NCBI RefSeq assembly: GCF_018704125.1
Contig: NZ_JAGTIS010000003.1
Span: 329,987-393,986 of the forward strand
DNA length: 64,000 bases
Source: Metapseudomonas boanensis
GTDB taxonomy: Bacteria > Pseudomonadota > Gammaproteobacteria > Pseudomonadales > Pseudomonadaceae
Reading direction: 5' to 3'
In this document: one piece after another, positions 46,623-56,344 of the stretch
Numbering within the stretch: the stretch's first letter is position 1
How the letters are laid out: each line of letters begins with the position of its first letter
The notes under the pieces: generated by a model
Seen by the model: the letters and a program-made list of their open reading frames with translations, nothing else
Told to the model about the DNA's origin: nothing
Databases searched by the model: none
Made by a program: the position numbers and the translations under genes

Positions 46623-46938
46623 GCCCGCCGCCATCAAGCCGTGCATCTCCTGTAGGAGCGAGCTTGCTCGCGAACATCTGCCACGCTTTCGCCAGCAAGA
46701 ACTCGGCGCCCCTGGCTCCTGCAAAAGCACGACTGTCCTGTCTCTCCTGTGTCGGAGCGATGGGGACGCCGAAATCGTGGACGTCTGCCGTGCGTTCGCT
46801 ACAAGGGCAACGGCCCGCCATCCGTGTACCGATAACCCGCAATAGGCAACGCAGACAGAGCTGAATTATTCGAGCTTCGCGTTGAGCCGCTGTGAGAACG
46901 CCGGCTAGAATGCCCCACACTCCCCAGTCGAGGCCTCC
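46623..46938. other. Intergenic region with REP pair
   Basis: 316 bases. Contains a REP pair (46651-46723) whose second half is degenerate. The rest is unique sequence without recognised features except the start region of the DUF3094 gene. Confidence 0.5.
46651..46723. repeat. REP pair
   Basis: Forward core TGTAGGAGCGAGCTTGCTCG at 46651; inverted, degenerate second half ending CCTGGCTCCTGCA. Confidence 0.65.
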
Positions 46939-47112
46939 ATGCCCAGCCGCCTGACTCCCGAAGACCAGCAGAAGGTCGACCAGTACCTCAACCTGCCGCA
47001 GCACCAGGTCGAACGCCAGCCGTTCCGACCCTGGCGCCTGGTGTGGATATTGCTGGCCGTGGTCATTGCCCTGGGCATTCTCAGCCGCCTCCTGAGCCGA
47101 TTGGTGCTATGA
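46939..47112 (+). CDS. DUF3094 family small membrane protein
   Basis: 57 residues: 'MPSRLTPEDQQKVDQYLNLP', then 'PFRPWRLVWILLAVVIALG', a single transmembrane helix at about residues 33-52, ending with RLVL. Conserved in Pseudomonas just ahead of ndh. Function unknown. Confidence 0.85.
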   Translation: MPSRLTPEDQQKVDQYLNLPQHQVERQPFRPWRLVWILLAVVIALGILSRLLSRLVL

Positions 47113-47172
47113 GCTGCCTCCTGCGCTCGCCCTCGGCGACACCGAATTCCTATAGCCTTGTGAGAATGTCCC

Positions 47173-48471
47173 ATGTCCCATCGGATCGTGATCGTCGGCG
47201 GCGGCGCCGGCGGCCTGGAGCTTGCTACCCGCCTGGGTAGAACCCTCGGCAAGAAAGGCCTGGCCAAGGTCGTGCTGGCCGACGCCAACCTCACCCATAT
47301 CTGGAAACCCCTGCTGCACGAAGTCGCTGCCGGTTCGTTGAACTCCACGGAGAACGAGCTGAACTACGTCGCCCAGGCCAAGTGGAACCATTTTGAATTC
47401 CAGCTCGGCCGCATGAGCGGGCTGGACCGCAAGCGCAAGGTCATCCAGCTGGCCGCCACCCATGACGAGGACGGCCGAGAGCTGGTTCCGGCGCGGGAGT
47501 TGGCCTACGACAGCCTCGTGCTGGCCGTTGGCAGCACCACCAATGACTTCGGTACGGAAGGGGCTGCGCAGCACTGCATCTTCCTCGACACGCGCGAGCA
47601 GGCCGAGCGCTTCCACCGTAAGCTGCTCAGCCATTACCTGCGTGCCCACGCGCAGCAGAATGCGAACGACCAGATCAGCGTGGCCATCGTCGGCGCGGGC
47701 GCTACCGGTGTCGAGCTGGCGGCCGAACTGCACCACGCGGCCCATGAACTGGCGGCATACGGGCTTGACCGTATCCAGCCGGAGAACATGCGCATTACCC
47801 TGATCGAAGCCGGCCCACGCGTATTGCCCGCACTGCCGGAGCGCATCAGCACCCCGGTCCACCGCACCCTGGAGCAACTGGGCGTCACGGTGATGACCGG
47901 CGCCGCAGTCAAGGAAGTCACGGCTGACGGGCTCGTCACCGCCCAGGGCCAACAGATTCCCGCCAGCCTCAAGGTGTGGGCGGCTGGTATTCGCGCGCCA
48001 GGTTTCCTGAAGGATCTGGATGGCCTCGAGAGCAACCGCATCAACCAACTGGTGGTGCGCCCCACCCTGCAGACCACTCGCGACGACGATATTTTCGCCT
48101 TTGGCGATTGCGCGGCCTGCCCGCTTGGCGACGGCAGCGAGCGCAATGTGCCGCCGCGCGCCCAGGCCGCGCACCAGCAGGCCTCGCTGCTGGTCAAATC
48201 GATGAAGCTGCGCCTGGAAGGCCAGCCCCTGCCGGACTACCAGTACAAGGATTACGGTTCGCTGATATCCCTTTCCAGCTTCAGCGCAGTCGGCAACCTC
48301 ATGGGCAACCTGATGGGCAGCGTCAAACTGGAAGGCTGGCTGGCGCGGATGTTCTACATCTCGCTCTACCGCATGCACCAGATGGCGCTCTATGGCACCT
48401 TCAGAACCTTCCTGCTGATGCTGAGCGACCGGATCGGCCGCAGCACCGACCCGCGGCTGAAGCTGCACTAA
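47173..48471 (+). CDS. ndh: Type II NADH dehydrogenase (NDH-2)
   Basis: 432 residues. FAD motif GGGAGGLE at about 7-14; NADH motif 'VGAGATGVELAAEL' at about 170-183; 'FAFGDCAACP' at about 311; C-terminal amphipathic region near 'FSAVGNLMGNLMGSV' for membrane docking. Oxidises NADH and reduces ubiquinone at the cytoplasmic face, without proton pumping. Normal length. Confidence 0.94.
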   Translation: MSHRIVIVGGGAGGLELATRLGRTLGKKGLAKVVLADANLTHIWKPLLHEVAAGSLNSTENELNYVAQAKWNHFEFQLGRMSGLDRKRKVIQLAATHDEDGRELVPARELAYDSLVLAVGSTTNDFGTEGAAQHCIFLDTREQAERFHRKLLSHYLRAHAQQNANDQISVAIVGAGATGVELAAELHHAAHELAAYGLDRIQPENMRITLIEAGPRVLPALPERISTPVHRTLEQLGVTVMTGAAVKEVTADGLVTAQGQQIPASLKVWAAGIRAPGFLKDLDGLESNRINQLVVRPTLQTTRDDDIFAFGDCAACPLGDGSERNVPPRAQAAHQQASLLVKSMKLRLEGQPLPDYQYKDYGSLISLSSFSAVGNLMGNLMGSVKLEGWLARMFYISLYRMHQMALYGTFRTFLLMLSDRIGRSTDPRLKLH

Positions 48472-48516
48472 GCCGGACCTATACTGCGCATGGGCATTCT
48501 CGGATCGAATCACCCT

Positions 48517-49230
48517 ATGCGCAGTTTCCTATTGCTGTGCCTGCTGCTCCCGACCTTCGTCAACGCCGAGTCGCTGACGGTCTACTACATCGAGAAACCA
48601 CCCTACTACCACACCGAACGCGGCGAGCCGACGGGCTTCCTGCTGGAACGCGCCCGAGCGATCTTCAGCAAGGCGGATGTGCCTGTGCATTTCGACGCGC
48701 GTCCGGCAAAGCGCATCCTCCACGAACTTCAACAAGGACGTGATGCGGCTTGCTCGATCGGCTGGTTCAAGACACCTGAGCGGCAACAGTTCGCCTGGTT
48801 TTCCAGACCCATCCACCGCGACGCCCCCATGCTCGTGCTGACTCGCAATAGCCTGGCCGAACAGATCCGCAGTTATTCAAGCCTGTCCGCCCTGGTGCAG
48901 AGCCCGTTGCGCCTGGGCCTGGTCGACGGCTTCTCCTACGGTGGGCTGGACCACATGCTGAAGACGGCCAGCAGCCATAAAGTGACGGCACCTCCCGCCC
49001 AGACGGTGCGCATGCTGGCTGCGGAGCGGATCGACTTCACGCTGATCGACGAACGGGAATTGCCCTACATCCTCGCCGAAGCCGATCTACGCGATGCGAA
49101 GCTGACAAAACTGAATATGCCGGATATCCCGGCGGGCCAATTGCGCTACCTGATGTGCAGCAAGGCCGTGGACGACGCCCTGAGAAAACGCCTGGACCAG
49201 GCCATAGAGGACCTGGGCGTCAGCCCCTGA
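48517..49230 (+). CDS. Periplasmic solute-binding protein (SBP_bac_3 family), orphan
   Basis: 237 residues from the ATG at 48517; 48490 is an alternative. Signal peptide 'MRSFLLLCLLLPTFVNA'. 'LTVYYIEKPPYYHTERGEPTGFLLERARAIF' is the domain start; ends 'DQAIEDLG'. No permease or ATPase is nearby, so it may work with a distant transporter or act as a sensor. Confidence 0.82.
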   Translation: MRSFLLLCLLLPTFVNAESLTVYYIEKPPYYHTERGEPTGFLLERARAIFSKADVPVHFDARPAKRILHELQQGRDAACSIGWFKTPERQQFAWFSRPIHRDAPMLVLTRNSLAEQIRSYSSLSALVQSPLRLGLVDGFSYGGLDHMLKTASSHKVTAPPAQTVRMLAAERIDFTLIDERELPYILAEADLRDAKLTKLNMPDIPAGQLRYLMCSKAVDDALRKRLDQAIEDLGVSP

Positions 49231-49252
49231 GAGCCCGCAGGGCGGTGTTTTT

Positions 49253-49323
49253 TGTAGGAGCCAGGGGACCCGGGTTCTTGCTGGCGAAGGCGGAGTGAGA
49301 ATCGCGAGCAAGCTCGCTCCTAC
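49253..49323. repeat. REP pair
   Basis: Forward degenerate core TGTAGGAGCCAGGGGACCC... and inverted core CGCGAGCAAGCTCGCTCCTAC ending at 49323. Confidence 0.7.
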
Positions 49324-49347
49324 GGAGGCAGCCAGAAAAACAAAAAA

Positions 49348-49373
49348 GCCCACAAGCTACTGGCTTGCGGGCT
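49348..49373 (-). terminator. Terminator of the tRNA cluster
   Basis: Minus strand GCCCGCAAG...CTTGTGGGC stem followed by TTTTTTG, about 28 bp after tRNA-Lys. Confidence 0.85.
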
Positions 49374-49400
49374 TTCTCGGACTTCATGCGAAGTCTTTTG

Positions 49401-49476
49401 TGGTGGGTCGTGTAGGATTCGAACCTACGACCAATTGGTTAAAAGCCAACTGCTCTACCGACTGAGCTAACGACCC
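49401..49476 (-). tRNA. tRNA-Lys (anticodon TTT)
   Basis: 76 nt with encoded CCA. Acceptor GGGTCGT/ACGACCC, anticodon loop CTTTTAA, T-arm GGTTCGAATCC. Last of three clustered tRNAs. Confidence 0.96.
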
Positions 49477-49485
49477 AATGTAAGG

Positions 49486-49562
49486 TGGTCGGGGTAGAGA
49501 GATTCGAACTCCCGACATCCTGCTCCCAAAGCAGGCGCGCTACCGGACTGCGCTATACCCCG
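49486..49562 (-). tRNA. tRNA-Pro (anticodon TGG)
   Basis: 77 nt with encoded CCA. Acceptor CGGGGTA/TACCCCG, anticodon stem CTGCT with loop TTGGGA-type, T-arm AGTTCGAATCT. Confidence 0.95.
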
Positions 49563-49571
49563 GCTGGAAGT

Positions 49572-49647
49572 TGGCTCCGCGACCTGGACTCGAACCAGGG
49601 ACCCAATGATTAACAGTCATTTGCTCTACCGACTGAGCTATCGCGGA
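49572..49647 (-). tRNA. tRNA-Asn (anticodon GTT)
   Basis: 76 nt with encoded CCA. Acceptor TCCGCGA/TCGCGGA, anticodon loop CTGTTAA, T-arm GGTTCGAGTCC. First of the cluster. Confidence 0.96.
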
Positions 49648-49709
49648 ACTTCGGTCTTCCAACTCTTCGGCGCTGACCTGTATTTGGTTTAGCGCTTCAG
49701 AGGCGCGCC

Positions 49710-49737
49710 ATTTTACGGTTCCAGAAACACATGTCAA
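49710..49737 (-). promoter_or_regulatory. Sigma-70 promoter of the tRNA cluster
   Basis: Minus strand TTGACA, 16-bp spacer, TAAAAT, about 60 bp before tRNA-Asn. Strong consensus match. Confidence 0.75.
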
Positions 49738-49852
49738 GCCTTAAAAAGCGAAATATGACAATGATTTGCAGATAATCGTCCGAGTGCTATACCTCAGCCG
49801 TGGAGAGATCGTTTCAGGCCGGGCGCTCTGCCTGTCTCTACACAGGATCGTT

Positions 49853-52144
49853 ATGAGTAACCACGACCAACCCCCACCCACTCAGCCCCCCGCGACCAAC
49901 CTCGCCAGCCGCGGCATCCAGCCGCGCTTCGGGGAGCTCGTGCAGGGTTGCCGCAAATTGGTGATGAATCGCCTGGCGGAACACATGGGCAGTGTCTTCG
50001 GCCAAGTCGACGACACACTCTTCGAATGCGCGGACAAGGCCGAGAACAACCAGGTGCAGACGCTGTTCTTCGACAGCATGCGCGACATCCGCAAGCAGCG
50101 CCCGCAGATCGAACGCGCCTATCACCAACGCATCGCCCGGCAGTTCGACGACTTCCTGGAAGGCAAACTCAAGCCTGAGCTCAACGCTGGTGAGCTTAAT
50201 GCCGATCACCTGGAACTGGTGCAAGACGAGGATTTCGAAGAGACGCTGCTGGTCACCAATATGGTCAGCCGGGTCAAGGCGCGCTGCACGCAATCGCTCT
50301 TTGCGCTGGATCAGCGCCTGGCCGTACTCAACAATGGGCGCAAGCTGGGCGACGACGACAACCCCTTCGGCCCGCTAGCGGTGGCCCTGGCGTTTCGCGA
50401 GGCCCTGGTGCCCTGCCCCTTCCAGATGCGCATAAAGACCATCCTCTACATGCTGTTCGAGCGGCATGTGATGCTGGGGCTCGACAGCATCTACGATGCC
50501 CTGAACCAGCGTCTGGTGCAGGCAGGCGTGTTACCCGACCTCAAATACACCGTTCAGCGTTCGACCACCGCCCCGAATGCTCAACTGCGCCCCCCAACCG
50601 GTAGCGCTCCACCGTTCCAACCCACTGTTTCCACAACGGGCGCCCCCTTTACCCCGGGCGCCCCCCCACCCAGCGACCCTGGGCAGCTTTTCAGCGGCCT
50701 GACCTCCTTGCTCGGGGAACGGCGCTTGCACCATGACCGCTCCCCGCTGCCTGGTGGCACGCCCAGTATTTCCAGCTTCGCACCCAGCGGGGCGACTCGG
50801 GTCTACACCGCATCGGAGTTGCTGGAAGCGCTCAATCGCCTGCAAAAGCAATCCGCGCAGGAACTGGCCAACCGGATAGGCCAACCCCAACGCGTCGAAG
50901 GGCTCAAGGCCGACCTGCAGCAACAACTGGAAAGCCACAGCCGCCTGCCGGGGCAGCAGAAGGTCGCGGACCTCGAGGCGGACGTGATCGACCTGGTGGG
51001 CATGCTGTTCGACTTCATCCTTGACGACGATAGCCTGGCCGACGTTTACAAGACCGCCCTCTCCCACTTGCACACGCCCTATCTGAAGGTTGCCCTGCTG
51101 GATAAAGCGCTTTTCACCCAGCACCACCACCCTGCCAGACGCCTGCTCAACAGCATGGCCCAGGCCGGTGTGCTCTATTCGGGCGAGGGCGAGGAGCACG
51201 GCCTGCTCTCGAAGATGCACTGGGTCGTGGAGCGCGTTGCCCACGGCTTCAGTGGCGACCTGCTGCTGTTCGACAGCCTGCTGGATGAGTTCAACGCGTA
51301 TGTCGGGACACTGCGCCACAAGGTCGAGCTGCGCGAACAGCGCGCCGTCGAAGCCGCCAAAGGGCGCGACAAACTGCTGGGCGCTCGCCAGCAGGCCGTC
51401 GATGCCATCAGCAATGCCCTGGAGGGACGCGAACTTCCTGGAGCCATGCAGCGCTTTCTCGAACAGACCTGGGCCGATGTGCTGGTCTTCGTGCTCCTGC
51501 GTCATGGTGAGCGCAGCAGCGAATGGCAGCGCTCGGTCGAGGTGGCGGAGCAACTGGCCTGGAGCGGTACCCCGCTGGACCAGACTGGGCGCGAGCGTCT
51601 CCAGCAGCTGCGCGTTCCGCTGCTGGAGGATTTGCGCAAAGGCCTCGAACTGCTCGGCGGCTACCATGAGGACGGCATCCGCCGCCTGCTGCAGGACCTG
51701 GTTGCCTGCCAACATGCCATCCAGTCGCAACAACCGCAGGTTGCCGCGCGCATCGCCAGCGCCCTGCCGGACAGCAAGCTCGGCGAAATGCTGGGGCAGG
51801 ACGCAGAACTCGCCACTACGCCGAGTCCATCCAGCCTTTCACCCCGAGCCCTGGCACTGGCGCGGGATCTCGCACATATCGAGTTCGGCACCTGGTTCGA
51901 ATTCGTTGATGGCCCGCAGGTTCGTACGCTGAAGCTGTCCTGGTTCAGCCCAACGACACGGAACTACATGTTCGTCGACCATAGTGGCCAGCGGGTGGCT
52001 ATCATGCCGATTGCCCAGCTGGCCCAAGACATGGAGCAAGGACTGATCCGCTTGCTTCCCAGCGAACGCAGCGCACCGCTGGTCGATCGTGCGATGAACA
52101 CCATCTACCGAGTGCTGCAACGCTTTACCGGGCGCACAGCCTGA
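49853..52144 (+). CDS. DUF1631 family protein, second paralogue
   Basis: 763 residues from the ATG at 49853. Shares the family blocks with the protein at 10139-12379: 'DDTLFECADKA', 'DLVGMLFDFILDDDSLADVYK', 'LHTPYLKVALLDKALFTQHHHPARRLLN', and a C-terminal beta module ('GTWFEFVDGPQVRTLKLSWF', 'FVDHSGQRV'). A Pro/Thr-rich, low-complexity linker lies at about 245-310. Soluble, function unknown. Twenty bases before a PilZ-domain gene, so a link with c-di-GMP signalling is possible. Confidence 0.88.
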   Translation: MSNHDQPPPTQPPATNLASRGIQPRFGELVQGCRKLVMNRLAEHMGSVFGQVDDTLFECADKAENNQVQTLFFDSMRDIRKQRPQIERAYHQRIARQFDDFLEGKLKPELNAGELNADHLELVQDEDFEETLLVTNMVSRVKARCTQSLFALDQRLAVLNNGRKLGDDDNPFGPLAVALAFREALVPCPFQMRIKTILYMLFERHVMLGLDSIYDALNQRLVQAGVLPDLKYTVQRSTTAPNAQLRPPTGSAPPFQPTVSTTGAPFTPGAPPPSDPGQLFSGLTSLLGERRLHHDRSPLPGGTPSISSFAPSGATRVYTASELLEALNRLQKQSAQELANRIGQPQRVEGLKADLQQQLESHSRLPGQQKVADLEADVIDLVGMLFDFILDDDSLADVYKTALSHLHTPYLKVALLDKALFTQHHHPARRLLNSMAQAGVLYSGEGEEHGLLSKMHWVVERVAHGFSGDLLLFDSLLDEFNAYVGTLRHKVELREQRAVEAAKGRDKLLGARQQAVDAISNALEGRELPGAMQRFLEQTWADVLVFVLLRHGERSSEWQRSVEVAEQLAWSGTPLDQTGRERLQQLRVPLLEDLRKGLELLGGYHEDGIRRLLQDLVACQHAIQSQQPQVAARIASALPDSKLGEMLGQDAELATTPSPSSLSPRALALARDLAHIEFGTWFEFVDGPQVRTLKLSWFSPTTRNYMFVDHSGQRVAIMPIAQLAQDMEQGLIRLLPSERSAPLVDRAMNTIYRVLQRFTGRTA

Positions 52145-52163
52145 AGCTTTTCAAGGAGCAACC

Positions 52164-52496
52164 ATGGAAGAACGTCGCCAGCAAGGTCGCCGCTCGACAG
52201 AGCTTCTGCTGGAGGTTGTCGATGCGCACACGGGGCAGCGCCTGGGCCGCATTGTCGATCTGTCGATGGACGGCTTCATGTTGTTCAGCGAAGCACTGCT
52301 GACCTGCGATTCGCTCTGGGAGTGCCGATTGATTCCCCTCTCCCCTATCGAGGGTGTCCAAGAGATTCGCCTGGGCGCCGACTGTCTATGGACCCGCCCC
52401 GCAGCCGATGGCCAGCATTGCTGGGCAGGGTTCCATATCATCGATCTGGCCGAGGATCAGGAGGCGCTGTTGGAGAACTTGCTCCACCAGATGTGA
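52164..52496 (+). CDS. PilZ domain protein (c-di-GMP receptor)
   Basis: 110 residues, AAGGAG before the ATG. c-di-GMP motif RRQQGRRS at 4-11 (RxxxR) and D/NxSxxG 'DLSMDGF' at about 32-38. Cytosolic, single domain. Cotranscribed with the DUF1631 gene. Not the canonical PilZ of the pilus locus by position, so no symbol is given. Confidence 0.9.
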   Translation: MEERRQQGRRSTELLLEVVDAHTGQRLGRIVDLSMDGFMLFSEALLTCDSLWECRLIPLSPIEGVQEIRLGADCLWTRPAADGQHCWAGFHIIDLAEDQEALLENLLHQM

Positions 52497-52504
52497 TAAA
52501 GCTC

Positions 52505-52619
52505 TGTAGGCGAAGGCGCGGCTATGTTCGCGGGCAAGCTCGCCGCTACGGGCGGCCACTCCGTAGGAGCCGGCTTGCTGGCGAAGGCGGGGTTGGTTTC
52601 GCGAGCAAGCTCGCTCCGC
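52505..52619. repeat. Cluster of REP elements
   Basis: Degenerate forward and inverted cores at 52505-52550, then TGTAGGAGCC-type forward (52562) and GCGAGCAAGCTCGCTCC inverted cores ending at 52618. Confidence 0.7.
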
Positions 52620-52663
52620 CAAGGCTCCCGATCCCAATGAGCACGTCAACATTAGCCAACAAC

Positions 52664-52698
52664 AATGAACAAGCCCCGCAGTGCGGGGCTTGTTCATT
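52664..52698. terminator. Bidirectional terminator between the PilZ gene and clpB
   Basis: AATGAACAAGCCCCGCA / TGCGGGGCTTGTTCATT, a 17-bp perfect stem with a one-base loop, right after the clpB stop (52706, minus strand). Confidence 0.85.
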
Positions 52699-52705
52699 CC
52701 CGGGA

Positions 52706-55270
52706 TCAGGCGAAGACAATTTCCTCGCCTTCCACCCTGGCCGCGATTGTCGCGCCAGGCACGAACTGGCCAGCGAGGATTTGCTGGGCCAGCGGGTTTT
52801 CGATCCAGCGCTGGATCGCACGCTTGAGCGGGCGTGCGCCATAGACCGGGTCGTAACCAATGGCGATAAGCTTGTCCAGGGCTTCCGGGCTCAGCTCGAT
52901 GTTGAGCTCGCGCTCGGCCAGGCGCTTGCGCAGACGCTGCAGCTGAATCTCGGCGATACCGGCGATCTGCTCACGGCCCAAGGGCTCGAAGACCACCACC
53001 TCGTCGATGCGGTTGACGAATTCCGGCCGGAAGTGGGTGCTGACCGCATCCATCACCGCCGCACGCTGGGCTTCGCGGTCGCCCACCAGCTCCTGGATCT
53101 GCATCGACCCCAAGTTGGAGGTCATCACCACCACCGTGTTGCGGAAGTCCACGGTACGGCCGTGGCTGTCGGTCAGACGGCCATCCTCGAGCACCTGCAG
53201 GAGAACGTTGAAGACGTCTGGGTGCGCCTTCTCCACTTCGTCCATCAGCACCACGGAATAAGGCTTGCGACGCACCGCTTCGGTCAGGTAGCCGCCCTCC
53301 TCATAGCCCACATAGCCCGGCGGGGCGCCAATGAGGCGGGCAACCGAGTGTTTCTCCATGAATTCGGACATGTCGATGCGCACCAGGGCCTCTTCGGTGT
53401 CGAAGAGGAATTCGGCCAGCGCCTTGCACAGCTCGGTCTTGCCCACCCCGGTCGGGCCGAGGAAGAGGAAGGAGCCGCTTGGGCGATTCGGGTCGGAGAG
53501 CCCGGCACGCGAGCGACGCACGGCGTTGGCGACGGCGACCACGGCCTCATTCTGGCCAATCACGCGCTGGTGCAGCATGGACTCCATCTTCAGCAGCTTC
53601 TCACGCTCGCCCTCGAGCATCTTCGCCACCGGGATGCCGGTCCACTTTGAAACCACCTCGGCGATCTCTTCGTCAGTGACCTTGTTACGCAGCAACTGGT
53701 TCTCGGTCTTGCCGTGCTGGTCCACCATCTGCAGGCTGCGCTCCAGGTCCGGGATCACCCCGTACTGCAGTTCAGCCATGCGCTGCAGGTCGCCCTTGCG
53801 CCGGGCGGCCTCCATATCCTGACGAGCCTGTTCGATCTTCTGCTGGATCTGGGCAGAGCCTTGCACCTCGGCCTTCTCGGATTTCCAGATTTCCTCGAGG
53901 TCGGCGTACTCGCGCTCGAGTTTCTGGATGTCCTCCTCCAGCTTGGCCAGGCGCTTGCGGGTGGCCTCGTCGTCTTCCTTCTTCAGCGCCTCGCGCTCGA
54001 TCTTCAGCTGGATCAGGCGGCGATCCAGGCGATCCAGCGCCTCCGGCTTGGAGTCGATCTCCATGCGGATACGGCTGGCGGCTTCGTCGATCAGGTCGAT
54101 CGCCTTGTCCGGCAGCTGGCGGTCAGTGATATAGCGGTGCGACAGCTTGGCCGCGGCAATGATCGCGCCATCGGTGATGGTGACGCCGTGGTGCACTTCA
54201 TAGCGCTCTTTAAGGCCGCGCAGGATGGCGATGGTGTCTTCTTCGCTCGGCTCATCCACCAGCACTTTCTGGAAGCGCCGCTCAAGGGCGGCGTCCTTCT
54301 CGATGTACTGGCGGTACTCGTCCAGCGTGGTCGCGCCGACGCAGTGCAGCTCACCGCGCGCCAGCGCCGGTTTGAGCATGTTGCCCGCATCCATGGCGCC
54401 CTCGGCCTTGCCGGCGCCGACCATGGTGTGCAGCTCATCGATGAACAGGATGATCCGGCCTTCCTGCTTGGAAAGCTCATTGAGCACAGCCTTCAGGCGC
54501 TCCTCGAACTCGCCGCGGAACTTGGCGCCCGCGATCAGCGACCCCATGTCCAGCGACAGCAGGCGCTTGTCCTTGAGGCCGTCCGGCACTTCGCCGTTGA
54601 CGATGCGCTGGGCCAGGCCTTCGGCGATGGCGGTCTTGCCGACACCCGGCTCGCCGATCAGCACCGGATTGTTCTTGGTGCGGCGCTGCAGGACCTGGAT
54701 GGTGCGACGGATTTCGTCATCACGGCCGATGACTGGATCGAGCTTGCCTTCCTCGGCGCGCTTGGTCAGGTCCACGGTGTACTTGTCGAGAGCCTGGCGC
54801 GACTCCTCGGCATTCGGGTCATTCACCGCTTGGCCACCACGCAGGTTGGCGATGGCATTCTCCAGCGCCTTTCGGGTCACGCCCTGGCCCAGCAGCAGCT
54901 TGCCCAGACGGGTGCCCTCGTCCATCGCAGCCAACACCACCAGCTCGCTGGAGATGAACTGGTCACCTTTCTGCTGGGACAGGCGATCCGCCTGGTTGAG
55001 CAGGCGCGCCAGGTCTTGCGAGAGGTTCACATCACCCGTCGGGCTCTGGATTTTCGGCAGCCGGTCGAGCTCGCTGGTCATCGTCTGGCGCAAGGCCATG
55101 ACGTCGAATCCGACTTGCATCAACAGGGGCTTGATCGAGCCACCCTGCTGATCAAGCAGGGCAAGCATCAGGTGCAGGGGCTCGATGGCTGGGTGGTCAT
55201 GGCCAACTGCCAGGGACTGGGCATCGGAAAGCGCCAGTTGCAGCTTGCTGGTCAAACGATCGATTCGCAT
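52706..55270 (-). CDS. clpB: ATP-dependent disaggregase ClpB
   Basis: 854 residues. N-domain of two Clp repeats, AAA+ 1 with GEPGVGKT at about 206-213, a ClpB-specific coiled-coil M-domain at about 410-525 ('[11 protein letters not shown]'), and AAA+ 2 with GPTGVGKT at about 605-612. No ClpP-binding loop. Works with DnaK to resolve aggregates after heat shock. Preceded by a sigma-32-like promoter. Confidence 0.97.
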   Translation of the reverse strand: MRIDRLTSKLQLALSDAQSLAVGHDHPAIEPLHLMLALLDQQGGSIKPLLMQVGFDVMALRQTMTSELDRLPKIQSPTGDVNLSQDLARLLNQADRLSQQKGDQFISSELVVLAAMDEGTRLGKLLLGQGVTRKALENAIANLRGGQAVNDPNAEESRQALDKYTVDLTKRAEEGKLDPVIGRDDEIRRTIQVLQRRTKNNPVLIGEPGVGKTAIAEGLAQRIVNGEVPDGLKDKRLLSLDMGSLIAGAKFRGEFEERLKAVLNELSKQEGRIILFIDELHTMVGAGKAEGAMDAGNMLKPALARGELHCVGATTLDEYRQYIEKDAALERRFQKVLVDEPSEEDTIAILRGLKERYEVHHGVTITDGAIIAAAKLSHRYITDRQLPDKAIDLIDEAASRIRMEIDSKPEALDRLDRRLIQLKIEREALKKEDDEATRKRLAKLEEDIQKLEREYADLEEIWKSEKAEVQGSAQIQQKIEQARQDMEAARRKGDLQRMAELQYGVIPDLERSLQMVDQHGKTENQLLRNKVTDEEIAEVVSKWTGIPVAKMLEGEREKLLKMESMLHQRVIGQNEAVVAVANAVRRSRAGLSDPNRPSGSFLFLGPTGVGKTELCKALAEFLFDTEEALVRIDMSEFMEKHSVARLIGAPPGYVGYEEGGYLTEAVRRKPYSVVLMDEVEKAHPDVFNVLLQVLEDGRLTDSHGRTVDFRNTVVVMTSNLGSMQIQELVGDREAQRAAVMDAVSTHFRPEFVNRIDEVVVFEPLGREQIAGIAEIQLQRLRKRLAERELNIELSPEALDKLIAIGYDPVYGARPLKRAIQRWIENPLAQQILAGQFVPGATIAARVEGEEIVFA

Positions 55271-55345
55271 GGGTTCGTCCTTTCTTCAGATAGCGGGCCG
55301 GCGCGATGGAGGCGCCACATACGAAAAGCCCTCGGGATGAAGCTT

Positions 55346-55373
55346 AGATAGGGATGATTCTGTGCGATTCAAC
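55346..55373 (-). promoter_or_regulatory. Sigma-32 promoter of clpB
   Basis: Minus strand GTTGAA, 14-bp spacer, CCCTATCT, close to the CTTGAA/CCCCATNT heat-shock consensus, 76-103 bp before the ATG. Confidence 0.7.
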
Positions 55374-55618
55374 TGGCGGCGAATTGATCGACATCATGTG
55401 GCGTTACGGGAAACCGTCAGGCTGGACATCCCATCTTGTAGGAGCAAGAGGACACCGAGCTCTTAACAGGAGGACGGGCGGTGTTTTTTGTAGGAGCCAG
55501 CTTGCTGGCGAACACGGGGCTATATTCGCGAGCAAGCTCGCTCCTACAGGAGGGGCGGGGGCGTGGGGGGGGGGGCTATAGCAGCGAGTTCACGAACCCG
55601 CCAGGGTGACCACGAAGG
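55374..55618. repeat. Gap upstream of clpB with REP elements
   Basis: Part of a 348-base gap. One partial REP begins at 55438 (TGTAGGAGCAAGAGG) and a full inverted pair lies at 55489-55548. A run of nine or more G at about 55564-55574. No gene. Confidence 0.65.
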
Positions 55619-56344
55619 TCACTCGGCGAGCCAGACCAGGCTGGCAAAACGCCCGGTGCGCGGCGAGCGGCGGTAGGAGTAGAAACGTGGGTCGCTGACC
55701 GTACAGAAACCGCCCCCGAAGACGGCCTCGACGCCCCGCGCGGCGAGGTGGATACGCGCGAGCTGGTAGATATCGGCCATGTAACGCCCGTCATTGAGAC
55801 TGGGACGAAAAGCCGCCGCACTTTCCGCGTGGCAGGCGAGGAAGGCTTCACGCACTTCCGGTCCGACCTCGAACGCCTCCGGGCCGATCGCCGGCCCCAG
55901 CCAGACCAGTACCTCGCCAGGCGGAACGGCCAGCGCGTCCAGCGTCGCTTCCAGCACACCGCCGGCCAGTCCGCGCCAACCGGCATGAGCAGCCGCGACA
56001 CGGGTGCCCGAACGGTCACAGAACAGCGCCGGCAGGCAATCTGCGGTCAGCACGGCGCTGGCAATGCCGGGCGTATCGGTCCAGCTGGCATCGGCCTGTT
56101 CCACCGAAGCGGGATCGGCCTTGACCACGCGCACGCCATGGACCTGGCTCAACCAGGCAGGCTGGCAGCCCAGCGATGAGCTCAGGACCTGCCGGTTGTG
56201 CTGTACAGCCTGGGGGTCATCGACGACATGGTCGCCAAGGTTGAGGCCCTCAAAGGGCGGCAGGCTGACGCCACCGTCACGGGTGGTGACGCAAGCTCGC
56301 ACATTGGCAGGTGCGGGCCAGTCAGGCGTCAGCCAGCTGTTCAT
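55619..56344 (-). CDS. pgeF: Peptidoglycan editing factor PgeF (YfiH, laccase-fold)
   Basis: 241 residues. Cu/Zn-binding multicopper-oxidase-like fold: 'LTADCLPALFCDRSGTRVAAAHAGWRGLAGGVLEATL', with the Cys and His ligands intact, and 'RFYSYRRSPRTGRFASLVWL' at the end. Removes or prevents wrong (L-Ser) residues in peptidoglycan precursors. Its ATG overlaps the rluD stop by 4 bp. Confidence 0.92.
   Translation of the reverse strand: MNSWLTPDWPAPANVRACVTTRDGGVSLPPFEGLNLGDHVVDDPQAVQHNRQVLSSSLGCQPAWLSQVHGVRVVKADPASVEQADASWTDTPGIASAVLTADCLPALFCDRSGTRVAAAHAGWRGLAGGVLEATLDALAVPPGEVLVWLGPAIGPEAFEVGPEVREAFLACHAESAAAFRPSLNDGRYMADIYQLARIHLAARGVEAVFGGGFCTVSDPRFYSYRRSPRTGRFASLVWLAE

Noticed and set aside
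53714..55351. Long plus-strand frame opposite clpB
   Set aside because: Mirror of the highly conserved clpB; Leu/Gln/Asp-rich with no recognisable domain.
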